A DNA stretch of 64,000 nt from a virus: positions 1 through 64,000 of the IMG/VR virus record IMGVR_UViG_3300017783_000003; one strand, written 5' to 3'. Below are positions 6,397 through 13,854 of the stretch, piece after piece; within the stretch, counting starts at the first letter, position 1, and each line of letters starts with the position of its first letter. The position numbers were made by a program, and so were the translations under genes. The notes beneath the pieces are model-generated. The model was not told where the DNA came from. It was given only the letters and a program-made list of their open reading frames with translations, and ran no database searches.

Positions 6397-6635
6397 TGCC
6401 TACATATCCTGTTAAACATAAAGAAACTGGGAAAACCAAGGAACTACGAATGACTGTCGCTGAGTACGAAAAGTGGAAGCAAGACAATCCCGATTGGGAT
6501 AAAGATTGGTCCGCTGGTGTTGCTGGCGTCGGTGAATCTGGCGACTGGAGAAACAAGATGGGCAAGACTCATCCTGGTTGGTCCGAAATTATGACGAAGG
6601 CATCTAAACTGCCTGGTTCCAATGTTCAATGGTAA
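6396..6635 (+). CDS. Small conserved phage protein between thyX and phoH, 79 aa
   Basis: Start ATG overlaps the thyX stop. N-terminus MPTYPVKHKETGKTKELRMT is followed by EYEKWKQDNPDWDKDW and a Gly-rich part ending KASKLPGSNVQW. The order resembles small FmdB-like regulators but there are no Cys residues, so a zinc ribbon is absent. Function unknown. Confidence 0.65.
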   Translation: MPTYPVKHKETGKTKELRMTVAEYEKWKQDNPDWDKDWSAGVAGVGESGDWRNKMGKTHPGWSEIMTKASKLPGSNVQW

Positions 6636-6649
6636 ATTAGAGTAAACTT

Positions 6650-7405
6650 ATGCCAAGATCTAGAAAGAAGCTAACTCCAGATATCCATGGTATGTCTGCA
6701 AAGCAAATGAAGCGTAGAAAACCTATTAATAGTAACTACCTTCTCAATATAGAACCTCTTACAGATAACCAAAGGGTTATGTTTGAGAAATATGGTGAAG
6801 GTAAAAATATCTATGCTTCTGGTTGTGCAGGAACGGGTAAGACTTTTGTTGCTCTCTATCTTGCACTTAAAGATGTTCTTGATGAGAACTCTCCTTATGA
6901 AAAAATTTATATCGTACGATCACTAGTTGCGACTAGAGAAATTGGTTTCTTACCTGGAACCCACGAAGATAAAGCATCTCTTTATCAAATTCCATATAAA
7001 AATATGGTTAAGTACATGTTTGAAATGCCTGATGACGGGGCGTTCGACATGCTGTATGAAAACCTGAAAGCACAAGAGACTGTATCTTTCTGGTCTACAT
7101 CGTTCTTACGAGGCACTACACTTGATAATGCTATCGTTATCATTGATGAATGTCAGAATTTAAACTTCCATGAACTGGATTCAATCATGACACGTTGTGG
7201 TCAGGACACTAGGATCATGTTCTGTGGTGATGCTAATCAATCTGATCTTCAGAAGATGAATGAAAAGACAGGCATCCTTGACTTCCAAAAGATTATTGCA
7301 AGCATGACTGATGACTTCTCTATGATTGAATATGGCATTGAAGACATTGTTCGCTCTGGTCTTGTCAAGAACTACCTAATTGCTAAACTTAATCTAGGAT
7401 TCTAA
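6650..7405 (+). CDS. phoH: PhoH-like P-loop ATPase
   Basis: 251 residues. Walker A GCAGTGKT (about residues 58-65), IYIVRS and TREIGFLPGT of the PhoH family, Walker B AIVIIDECQN (161-170), and CGDANQSDL. PhoH is a phosphate-starvation-associated ATPase of unclear biochemistry and a common marine phage marker gene. Very basic N-terminal 25 residues. TAATG-coupled to the nuclease downstream. Confidence 0.95.
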   Translation: MPRSRKKLTPDIHGMSAKQMKRRKPINSNYLLNIEPLTDNQRVMFEKYGEGKNIYASGCAGTGKTFVALYLALKDVLDENSPYEKIYIVRSLVATREIGFLPGTHEDKASLYQIPYKNMVKYMFEMPDDGAFDMLYENLKAQETVSFWSTSFLRGTTLDNAIVIIDECQNLNFHELDSIMTRCGQDTRIMFCGDANQSDLQKMNEKTGILDFQKIIASMTDDFSMIEYGIEDIVRSGLVKNYLIAKLNLGF

Positions 7406-8094
7406 TGCATATATTTGATCATGTTGGGTTAGAACCCGTTGATATGAATGCTGAAATGATTGATGGGAAAAGATACTATCTCACTCCTAGTGGGAATCAG
7501 TATCCATCTATCACAACAGTGATCGGAAACAATGCTAAGAAGCAAGCAGGTCTTGCCAAGTGGAGGGCTCGTGTTGGACAGAAGGCAGCACAAGCAAAGT
7601 CTAGTCGTGCTTCTGGTAGAGGTACACGCTATCATAAACTGGTAGAAGATTACATCAACAATGAGTTGGACAGAAAAAAATACAAGGACATGCCATTGCC
7701 TTGGATTATGTTCGACTCAAGTGTACCTACTTTAAACAAGATAAATAAAGTATACCTACAAGAAGCGGCTTTATATTCTGATTACTTACAGGTTGCAGGA
7801 CGAGTTGACTGCATCGGAGAGTATGAAGGAGAACTCGCTATCATTGACTTCAAAACGTCTGCTGAAGCAAAGAAAGAAGCGTGGTTGTACGATTACTACG
7901 TGCAAGAGACTGCTTATGCATGTTGTTTGCAAGAATTGTACGGCATCACAGTTAAAAAACTAGTAACAATTGTTGCTTGTGAAAATAGTGATGTTCAAGT
8001 TTCAGTAGTGAATCCTAAGAAAGAATATTTCTTAAGACTTCAAGAGTACATCACCGAATACCAACAAAAGCATGGCAAAAAATCTAGAGGATAA
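7405..8094 (+). CDS. PD-(D/E)XK exonuclease (MGME1/RecB-type)
   Basis: 229 residues. The nuclease core is visible as YPSITTVIG, GRGTRYHKLVEDYI (helix with RGT-H), then GRVDCIGEYEGELAIIDFKTS (catalytic D and D-x-K) and DYYVQETAYA (Q-x3-Y). This order matches PD-(D/E)XK exonucleases of the RecB/Cas4/MGME1 superfamily. Likely acts in phage replication or recombination, given its neighbours. Substrate polarity cannot be read from sequence. Confidence 0.85.
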   Translation: MHIFDHVGLEPVDMNAEMIDGKRYYLTPSGNQYPSITTVIGNNAKKQAGLAKWRARVGQKAAQAKSSRASGRGTRYHKLVEDYINNELDRKKYKDMPLPWIMFDSSVPTLNKINKVYLQEAALYSDYLQVAGRVDCIGEYEGELAIIDFKTSAEAKKEAWLYDYYVQETAYACCLQELYGITVKKLVTIVACENSDVQVSVVNPKKEYFLRLQEYITEYQQKHGKKSRG

Positions 8095-8317
8095 GTTTAT
8101 GACCGCTGCGAAATTTTCGCAGGAAGTTGAACAGATTGCATTTGATAATTCTATGAACTATATTGATGCCATTGTACACTACTGTGAAACAAATGAGATT
8201 GAAATTGAATCAGTACCTAAGTTAATTAGCAAACCACTTAAGGAAAAACTTAAGTATGATGCACAAAAACTTAATTACATTAAAAAAACAACTAGAGCTA
8301 AACTAATGCTAGTATGA
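8072..8317 (+). CDS. 33: Late-transcription accessory protein gp33
   Basis: 81 residues aligning by eye to the C-terminal two thirds of T4 gp33: VEQIAFDNSMNYIDAIVHYC corresponds to the T4 segment with EKMVEEFGMSYLEA, and KLISKPLKEKLKYDAQKLN to the T4 FIPSGIIEKIQSEA region. gp33 links the late sigma factor gp55, the RNA polymerase flap and the sliding clamp. The hydrophobic-acidic clamp-binding C-terminal tail of T4 gp33 is not evident here (ends KLMLV). Start 8072 overlaps the nuclease by 23 bases; ATG 8099 is a good alternative. Confidence 0.75.
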   Translation: MAKNLEDKFMTAAKFSQEVEQIAFDNSMNYIDAIVHYCETNEIEIESVPKLISKPLKEKLKYDAQKLNYIKKTTRAKLMLV

Positions 8318-8655
8318 ACGAGTTTTTTAAATCCGAAATGGTTCGTGGTAACATCCAAGAGATGGCTGCCATGCAAGAATTTTGTATGAAATCTATGGTT
8401 GCATTTCCAGTGCTAACACCAGAGAAAAAATTAGATTATTTTAATGTTCTCATGTCTCTCATTGAGAAACAAAAGATTTTTTATGCAAGATTAACACTTA
8501 GTGATGATGAAGAAGCAGTCAGTATGGCAGCTTCTATGAAAGACGCTGCTGTCTTGCTTGGTGCTGAACCAGGCGATGACCTTAACGAAATGTTTGATTC
8601 GTTATTAGTGCGTGTTAAAGCAATGATTGACCAACTAGAAGCAGAAGAGGGTTGA
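8314..8655 (+). CDS. DUF1825-like cyanobacterial-type protein
   Basis: 113 residues, ATGA-coupled to gp33. FFKSEMVRGNIQEMAAMQEF, LTPEKKLDYFNVLMSLIEKQ and KIFYARLTLSDDEEA follow the pattern of cyanobacterial DUF1825 proteins, with a phage-specific C-terminal helix. Probably acquired from a cyanobacterium. Function unknown. The gp32 promoter overlaps its last codons. Confidence 0.7.
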   Translation: MNEFFKSEMVRGNIQEMAAMQEFCMKSMVAFPVLTPEKKLDYFNVLMSLIEKQKIFYARLTLSDDEEAVSMAASMKDAAVLLGAEPGDDLNEMFDSLLVRVKAMIDQLEAEEG

Positions 8656-8680
8656 CACTCACCCCACCATCTGCTATAAT
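8652..8680 (+). promoter_or_regulatory. Strong sigma70-type promoter of gp32
   Basis: Perfect TTGACA (8652-8657), 17 bp, perfect TATAAT (8675-8680). The -35 box overlaps the stop codon of the preceding gene. Predicted transcription start at about 8687. Confidence 0.92.
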
Positions 8681-8686
8681 AACTTC

Positions 8687-8756
8687 GTTGGGCTGCACAG
8701 TATTAAGCGTAAGACCCAACACTTAAACAAAATCCAATTAAATCCGAATAAATCCT
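8687..8756 (+). promoter_or_regulatory. gp32 mRNA leader with predicted pseudoknot and AAATCC repeats
   Basis: 70-base untranslated leader. GTTGGG (8687-8692) pairs with CCCAAC (8715-8720). TTAAG in the loop (8703-8707) can pair with CTTAA just downstream (8722-8726), giving an H-type pseudoknot. The rest up to the ATG is G-poor and holds three AAATCC repeats, likely unstructured. T4 gp32 represses its own translation by nucleating on a 5' pseudoknot and coating an unstructured leader; this leader has the same design. No Shine-Dalgarno sequence is obvious. Confidence 0.6.
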
Positions 8757-9659
8757 ATGTCTTTTGCAGATCTTAAGCGCAAGTCCCAGAACAACATGGA
8801 GTTCCTTCAAAAGGAACTACAGAAGTCCAGCAACGCAGGTAGCGGTGCCGACGAGAGACTCTGGAAACCCGAACTTGACGCTTCTGGAAATGGATACGCT
8901 GTTATCCGTTTCCTCCCTGCCCCTGAAGGAGAGACACTCCCTTGGGCAAAACTGTACTCCCACGCCTTCCAAGGTCCTGGTGGTTGGTACATTGAGAACT
9001 CTTTGACCACTATCAACGAGAAAGATCCCGTTGGTGAGGTCAACCGTCGTCTATGGAACAGCGGCAGTGATGCAGATAAAGAAACTGCACGTAAGCAGAA
9101 GCGTAAACTCTCTTACTACAGCAACATCTTGGTTGTAAAAGACCCCAAGCATCCCGAGAATGAGGGCAAAGTATTCCTTTACAAGTATGGTAAGAAGATC
9201 CACGACAAAGTACTTGCAGCAATGCAACCTGAGTTTGAAGACGAGACTCCTATCAATGTCTTTGATTTCTGGGAAGGTGCTAACTTCAAGATCAAGATCA
9301 AAACTGTTGGTGGATACTGGAACTATGATTCGTCTGAGTTTTCAGAACCTACTGCTGTCAGTTCTGATGATACTGTCATGGAAGAAACGTGGAAGCAAGA
9401 ATACTCTCTTGCTGCATTCACCAATGCAGACCAATTCAAGTCCTATGCTGACCTGGAAAAGCGTCTGAACATGGTGCTTGGCATCAATCAACGTTCTGCT
9501 GTTCTTACAGTAGACAGCGAAGAGTATGAACCCGCTCCTGTTGCTGCTAGTGGTGGGTTTAACGATCCCGACATCACTACCTTCCGTGAGAAGGTGAGTA
9601 GCAATGCATCGGAAGATGATGATGCTCTGTCCTACTTCGCAAAACTTGCTGAAGAGTGA
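8757..9659 (+). CDS. 32: Single-stranded DNA-binding protein gp32
   Basis: 300 residues (T4: 301). Basic N-terminus (MSFADLKRKSQNNMEFLQKE, cooperative self-binding B domain), central OB-fold core and an acidic C-terminal tail (SEDDDALSYFAKLAEE) for partner recruitment. The T4 zinc-binding Cys are absent: the corresponding ENSLTTINEKDPVGEVN has no Cys. Coats ssDNA during replication, repair and recombination and is expected to regulate its own mRNA. Own promoter and own terminator, so monocistronic. Confidence 0.95.
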   Translation: MSFADLKRKSQNNMEFLQKELQKSSNAGSGADERLWKPELDASGNGYAVIRFLPAPEGETLPWAKLYSHAFQGPGGWYIENSLTTINEKDPVGEVNRRLWNSGSDADKETARKQKRKLSYYSNILVVKDPKHPENEGKVFLYKYGKKIHDKVLAAMQPEFEDETPINVFDFWEGANFKIKIKTVGGYWNYDSSEFSEPTAVSSDDTVMEETWKQEYSLAAFTNADQFKSYADLEKRLNMVLGINQRSAVLTVDSEEYEPAPVAASGGFNDPDITTFREKVSSNASEDDDALSYFAKLAEE

Positions 9660-9720
9660 TTTGAAAATCGACTTTTCGATTACGTGAATTTGGAAAAAAA
9701 TTCTCTGCTAATTTTTATCT

Positions 9721-9753
9721 AAAAAAGTTGAGGGGGTAAAACCCCTCTTTTTT
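9721..9753. terminator. Bidirectional terminator between gp32 and the minus-strand tail operon
   Basis: GAGGGG (9730-9735), loop GTAAAA, CCCCTC (9742-9747), then six T on the plus strand. On the minus strand the same hairpin is followed after three bases by six T (plus-strand A-run 9721-9726). Serves both convergent units. Confidence 0.9.
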
Positions 9754-9931
9754 ATTGTCCTGCTGCTTCTGCTTTTTGTTTCTCTTCTTGAATATATTGC
9801 TTAAGAAGAGCAATATAAACTTCACGCTCCCATGGCATCATATTTTCAATCTCAGTGAGAGAATATTTATGATATTGCATTAAAGCGAAGTTTGTTTTAT
9901 AATAGCCCTCCAGACTGTTCTGGAAGACCAT
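9752..9931 (-). CDS. Small tail/baseplate assembly ORF downstream of gp26 (gp51 position)
   Basis: 59 residues, MVFQNSLEGYYKTNFALMQY at the start, then YSLTEIENMMPWEREVYIALL and a Gln/Glu/Lys/Ala-rich tail. Its ATG overlaps the gp26 stop (TAATG). It is at the place of T4 gene 51 but is far shorter than T4 gp51 (249 aa). It is in the -1 frame relative to gp26, just after a T_TTT_TTC heptamer, which recalls the lambda G/GT pair of tail-assembly chaperones. It may be made alone, as a frameshift fusion, or both. Confidence 0.75.
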   Translation of the reverse strand: MVFQNSLEGYYKTNFALMQYHKYSLTEIENMMPWEREVYIALLKQYIQEEKQKAEAAGQ

Positions 9932-10644
9932 TATGCGAAAAAATTCTGCATCCCCTCAATAATGTACTCAGATTCAACACCCGTATTAGGATTTTTGACA
10001 GTAAAATTATATTGCAGTTTTGGCATAGTTTCGTAGAACTGTTGAATACTCTCAAATTGCTTTGCAGTGAGATTTTCAATAAATTCTAGTTTTTCTTTCT
10101 TTGAAGTGGTTGAAGAGTCATATACTTCTTCGGCATCAAAAATCTGATCGATGGAGTTGGCAATAAACTCGAAAACATCATCAGTTTTAATAGTTTTGTT
10201 CAAAAACTCATTTTCAACAAATCTTTCCATACTAGGATATTTCATAATCATGCCTGTGGACTCATTTAGCATGATTTTGTTGGAATGACCTTCTGGTTTA
10301 GTTACCTCAAGTTTGTTAATATCGATATTATGCTCAACTTGGGTTTTTCCATCATCTCTGCAGGTAATGGTCATATTCACTACTTCCCCAACTGAAGCAG
10401 CACGAATTTTAAGAAAAATATACTCTAAATCGAATGATGGTAGTTCATCTACCTTAATTCTGCTAAGAACGCAATTTTTAATTAAGTCTTTTACTGCAAT
10501 TTTAACTTCATCTTCATTTTCTCCTTCTAGGGCAAGTAATAAGACTTTTTCTTCTTTTACGACAAAGGGTCTATACTTAATTTTCTTCCCAGTAGAAGGA
10601 AGATCCAACTCATAGGTTGGATATCCAACTTTAGGTAATGCCAT
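9931..10644 (-). CDS. 26: Baseplate hub subunit gp26
   Basis: 237 residues (T4 gp26: 208). MALPKVGYPTYELDLPSTGK, KIKYRPFVVKEEKVLLLALE and the middle IKNCVLSRIKVDELPSFDLE are hallmarks of the T4-type gp26 baseplate family (PF12322). Needed for hub assembly in T4. The C-terminus GMQNFFA carries the TTTTTTC run described under findings. A late promoter (GATAAATA) lies 25 bases upstream on the minus strand. Confidence 0.85.
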   Translation of the reverse strand: MALPKVGYPTYELDLPSTGKKIKYRPFVVKEEKVLLLALEGENEDEVKIAVKDLIKNCVLSRIKVDELPSFDLEYIFLKIRAASVGEVVNMTITCRDDGKTQVEHNIDINKLEVTKPEGHSNKIMLNESTGMIMKYPSMERFVENEFLNKTIKTDDVFEFIANSIDQIFDAEEVYDSSTTSKKEKLEFIENLTAKQFESIQQFYETMPKLQYNFTVKNPNTGVESEYIIEGMQNFFA

Positions 10645-10668
10645 TTAATTAAATTCAAATCGTAATTT

Positions 10669-10676
10669 TATTTATC
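10669..10676 (-). promoter_or_regulatory. T4-type late promoter for gp26
   Basis: GATAAATA on the minus strand (plus-strand TATTTATC), 25 bases before the gp26 ATG and overlapping the stop codon of the upstream gene. Confidence 0.6.
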
Positions 10677-11451
10677 CCCTTTTCTTACGAATATCTGCAA
10701 AGGAACTTGTTAAGGTGTCGTAGTAGAAGTTAGCGGTGACTCTAGTGATCTGTGAACTGCCATAAGATAGAGGAACTGCATCAATAGAGTAAGGAAATAC
10801 TCCAGTAAATGCCCATACTAGTGGTGCTCTACTGTTAGCAGCATTTGCTCCTCTTTCTGTTTTTGCGATACGCAATTTGCATTGATAATCTCTGGGATAT
10901 GCCATTCTATAGCTTCTATTCGGTGTAGAAAAATTGGCACTATCTTTTAAGTGAAATAATTCATTGATAGTTGGTATCGAATCGTTACTTGTACGTTCTA
11001 TATGAGTGGAATCACCACGAATAAAATTAAACCACGTTGTTAAGAATTTATATGGTGCCATATTAGCATCTAACATCCAACTCAGACTGAAGTCGGTAAT
11101 TAACTTACTGTGTGGATAAAAATTGTTTCCACGTCCTTGGTATCTACCGTTGACGTTACCAGTAGCAAATTGTAAACTTGGTAACTGTGCTTCATCACAA
11201 AATAGATTAATTAATGACCCTGGTTTATTTGCTGTACTATAATCTTTTAGATTAATATCAAATTTACCAAAGGCATTCCTAAGAACAGCGGAAGCATCAT
11301 CAAAATAAAATTGAATATCATATCCATTTGACATGGACATGCCGCCATTGGCACTAACAGATGCTAAAAAGTTTGCAATAGAGTTGGATCTCCCTTTTGG
11401 TAACTCAATATCATCTGGTGTAGTTCCCGCAGGTTCTAATGGGTTAGGCAC
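10672..11451 (-). CDS. 54: Baseplate tail-tube-initiator-like protein (gp54-like)
   Basis: 259 residues with a GTG start. Contains tail-tube-fold features: FDINLKDYS, LPSLQFATGNVNGRYQGRG, FSLSWMLDANMAPYKFLTTW and a terminal beta strand VTANFYYDTLTSSF. This fits the tube-initiator gp54 or cap family; gp48 is encoded on the opposite strand nearby, so gp54 is the likelier identity. T4 gp54 is 320 aa, so this is shorter. A late promoter lies 28 bases upstream on the minus strand. It could instead be a generic tail-tube paralog. Confidence 0.6.
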   Translation of the reverse strand: MPNPLEPAGTTPDDIELPKGRSNSIANFLASVSANGGMSMSNGYDIQFYFDDASAVLRNAFGKFDINLKDYSTANKPGSLINLFCDEAQLPSLQFATGNVNGRYQGRGNNFYPHSKLITDFSLSWMLDANMAPYKFLTTWFNFIRGDSTHIERTSNDSIPTINELFHLKDSANFSTPNRSYRMAYPRDYQCKLRIAKTERGANAANSRAPLVWAFTGVFPYSIDAVPLSYGSSQITRVTANFYYDTLTSSFADIRKKRG

Positions 11452-11459
11452 TCTAAATA
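11452..11459 (+). promoter_or_regulatory. Late promoter for gp4 and the baseplate operon
   Basis: TCTAAATA, 25 bases upstream of the gp4 ATG, matching the relaxed late consensus [C/T]-[A/T]-TAAATA seen at several structural operons here. Confidence 0.55.
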
Positions 11460-11478
11460 TTAGTGATGGGTTATACTT

Positions 11479-11486
11479 TATTTATG
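11479..11486 (-). promoter_or_regulatory. Late promoter for the minus-strand operon, overlapping the gp4 start
   Basis: CATAAATA on the minus strand (plus TATTTATG). It overlaps the gp4 initiation codon (ATG 11484-11486) and lies 28 bases from the GTG start at 11451. Forms a crossed divergent pair with the plus-strand promoter at 11452. Confidence 0.55.
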
Positions 11487-11921
11487 GCGTACTCTGGAAT
11501 CTACAAACCGAAGCACCCGCAGAAGTATAGAGGGAATCCAACACGCATAATTTTTAGATCATTGTGGGAACGAAAGTTCATGATATTTTGTGACTCTAAT
11601 GAAAGTATTGTTGAGTGGGGTAGTGAGGAAGTCATCGTTCCATACCGATGTCCTACTGATGGTAGGGCACATAGATATTATCCCGATTTTTATATAAAAG
11701 TAAAGAACCGATCTAACTGTATACAAAAATATATTATTGAAATCAAACCTAAAAAGCAGGTGGCGGGACCTAATAAAAAACCAAAGCGAAAAACTGCTGC
11801 ATGGAAAAGAGAAGTCCTGACATTTATGAAGAATATGGCGAAATGGGATGCGGCGAAAGAATATTGTGAAGATAGGCAAATGAAGTTCTTAATTCTCACC
11901 GAAGATCATCTTAAAGTCTAA
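11484..11921 (+). CDS. 4: Head completion protein gp4
   Basis: 145 residues. Start chosen at ATG 11484 because the family begins MAYSG; the upstream in-frame ATG at 11463 would add seven residues. MAYSGIYKPKHPQKYRGNP, IIFRSLWERKFMIFCD, YYPDFYIKVK and IEIKPKKQ match T4 gp4 (150 aa), including the endonuclease-like D ... E-x-K arrangement. In T4 it is required for finishing DNA-filled heads so that tails can join. TAATG-coupled to the next gene. Confidence 0.9.
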   Translation: MAYSGIYKPKHPQKYRGNPTRIIFRSLWERKFMIFCDSNESIVEWGSEEVIVPYRCPTDGRAHRYYPDFYIKVKNRSNCIQKYIIEIKPKKQVAGPNKKPKRKTAAWKREVLTFMKNMAKWDAAKEYCEDRQMKFLILTEDHLKV

Positions 11922-12742
11922 TGGCAAAGAAAAATAATTTAAAACCAAAAGCATACGCCAAGAATAATATTGAAAGGTGGAAACATCTGACAGGTTATGA
12001 GCTGGAAGATTTTTCTTCGGAGTATTATACCCGTGATCAAATACGTGCTATTGCTTCTAGATATGGAGTAAAAAATTACTCCAAATATAAGAACATGGAT
12101 GAGCTCATCCAGGTTATAAAGCAAACTCTGGGGTATAGAGAGAAAGGAAAAAAACAGAGAGAAACTATATACGAAAAGATTAGAGATAAAACAGGGGGTG
12201 AATCTAAATCACTGTCTTGGTATATGAGAGAATTGAAGTCGTTAATGGTTGATATTAAAAAAGAACAATATCGCATGACCATTGATCAGAAATTTGATTC
12301 TGTCCAAAACTTAGTGCTTCAAGATCAAAATGAACTTAGAAGACGTGTGTTTCCTGGACACATGTATTTTTATGAATATGAAGCAACAACACCACAACCA
12401 TATTATGATAAGTTTCCTTTAGTATATGTTCTTAGCACTGGTGGAGGATATTTTTACGGCATTAATCTACATTATCTAGGATACAAAGATAGATTAATTG
12501 CTACTAAAAAATTATTTCTAGGTCAAATTGACGTACCCAAGCATATCATACATAAATATCTTAATAGAGGGTGTAAAAGTTCATTTTTAGACCTTGCTAC
12601 ATACGAGTGGGAAACTGCTTCGATGCTGCCAGTGGAAGATTTTGTTTTCCGAGGTAAAGTGAGTTATGACAAAGAACTTGTTTGGGAAGAGACCAAACAG
12701 TATAAAAGCAACAAACTTAAAGGAGCAGTACGTAGAAAATGA
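11921..12742 (+). CDS. Conserved phage protein with Rho-N/SAP-like N-terminus
   Basis: 273 residues. The N-terminal YTRDQIRAIASRYGVKNYSK and following MDELIQVIKQTLGY resemble a Rho-N/SAP nucleic-acid-binding helix bundle (about residues 35-70). A beta-rich part has PGHMYFYEYEATTPQPYYDK and GGGYFYGINLHYLGYKDR, a motif I recall from many tailed phages. T4 has gene 2 (DNA end protector, 274 aa) next to gene 4, so gp2 is possible by place and length, but no residue-level match is claimed. Confidence 0.6.
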   Translation: MAKKNNLKPKAYAKNNIERWKHLTGYELEDFSSEYYTRDQIRAIASRYGVKNYSKYKNMDELIQVIKQTLGYREKGKKQRETIYEKIRDKTGGESKSLSWYMRELKSLMVDIKKEQYRMTIDQKFDSVQNLVLQDQNELRRRVFPGHMYFYEYEATTPQPYYDKFPLVYVLSTGGGYFYGINLHYLGYKDRLIATKKLFLGQIDVPKHIIHKYLNRGCKSSFLDLATYEWETASMLPVEDFVFRGKVSYDKELVWEETKQYKSNKLKGAVRRK

Positions 12743-13854
12743 ATTGGTTTAACGAATATATTCTTGGTATTCCGCCAGATAATGCTGAGACTCAAGAAAT
12801 TATCGAGAAGGGTGCTACTTCAAGAAAAGCATATGAGGAAGCTAAGGCAGCTGGAAAGACTGAAGAAGAAGCAAAACAGTCTGCAAAAGATGCTCTAGCA
12901 CAACTTGCTGGGCAAGTAAAAAATAGAGGTCAAATTAAAATATCAGCACCAACTGTTAATTCAAGTTCTACTAGTGGATCACTGCGTTATCCATATGACG
13001 CATCAATTGAGGCAAGTGCTGACTATGTATCCTTTGAGTTCTTTGAGTATAATCCTCCCTTCAGTGGTAGAGGAAAAGATAATGGATCTTCAAGTAGTTT
13101 CGGACCTAATGCATCCTCTTCTTATAGGCAATATAATGCGTCTGCGGTAAGAACTGGTAAAAGCAGATATAAACCTATCATGCTGTACATGCCTGAAGAT
13201 ATTCAAACAATGTACAGTCAGGGATGGGGTGGTGCTAAATTTGGTGCTGCTAGTATCGGATTATCAAAAATTGCGGGAACAGATCTTAGTGCTGTAGATA
13301 GTGCTGTTGAATCTATCCCAGGCGTAGTAAAATCTGGTATATTCAAGGCAATGAATGACTTGAATAATAAGATTACTGGTGCTAACGTCAGTCTAGATCA
13401 GTTTATGGGTGGTATTTCTAAGACTATTACCAACCCAAATACAGAGATGATGTATGAAGGACCAAACCTGAGAACATTTGATCTTAAATTTAAGTTAGTT
13501 GCTTATAGCGAAAAGGAATCAACAGAGATTAGAAAAATTTGTAATACATTCAAGAAAGCTATGCTTCCTACTCATGGTGGAGAAGCAATCTTTACTGCAT
13601 TTAAAGATGCTGGAAACTTACTTACTATTCCTAGTGTAGTTCGTGTAAGATTCATGCATGGAGCTGGATTGCATCCGTTTTTGCCGCAATATAAAACATG
13701 TGCGTTATCTGATGTGGCAATTAACTTCACGCCAGATGGTAGTTTTGCTACATATGATAATGGAGCGCCAGTTGCTACTGAACTTAAATTATCCTTCAAA
13801 GAAATGAAGAATATCTTTGCAGAAGAAATTACCGAAGATGGAGTAAGTTACTAA
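12739..13854 (+). CDS. 48: Baseplate tail tube cap gp48
   Basis: 371 residues (T4 gp48: 364). After a helical, Lys/Glu-rich N-terminus comes SLRYPYDASIEASADYVSFE and FFEYNPPF, the T4 gp48 signature. Later NTEMMYEGPNLRTFDLKFKL and a terminal KLSFKEMKNIFAEEI give the tube-like domain. Caps the baseplate and primes tail-tube polymerisation. ATGA-coupled to the upstream gene. Confidence 0.88.
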   Translation: MNWFNEYILGIPPDNAETQEIIEKGATSRKAYEEAKAAGKTEEEAKQSAKDALAQLAGQVKNRGQIKISAPTVNSSSTSGSLRYPYDASIEASADYVSFEFFEYNPPFSGRGKDNGSSSSFGPNASSSYRQYNASAVRTGKSRYKPIMLYMPEDIQTMYSQGWGGAKFGAASIGLSKIAGTDLSAVDSAVESIPGVVKSGIFKAMNDLNNKITGANVSLDQFMGGISKTITNPNTEMMYEGPNLRTFDLKFKLVAYSEKESTEIRKICNTFKKAMLPTHGGEAIFTAFKDAGNLLTIPSVVRVRFMHGAGLHPFLPQYKTCALSDVAINFTPDGSFATYDNGAPVATELKLSFKEMKNIFAEEITEDGVSY

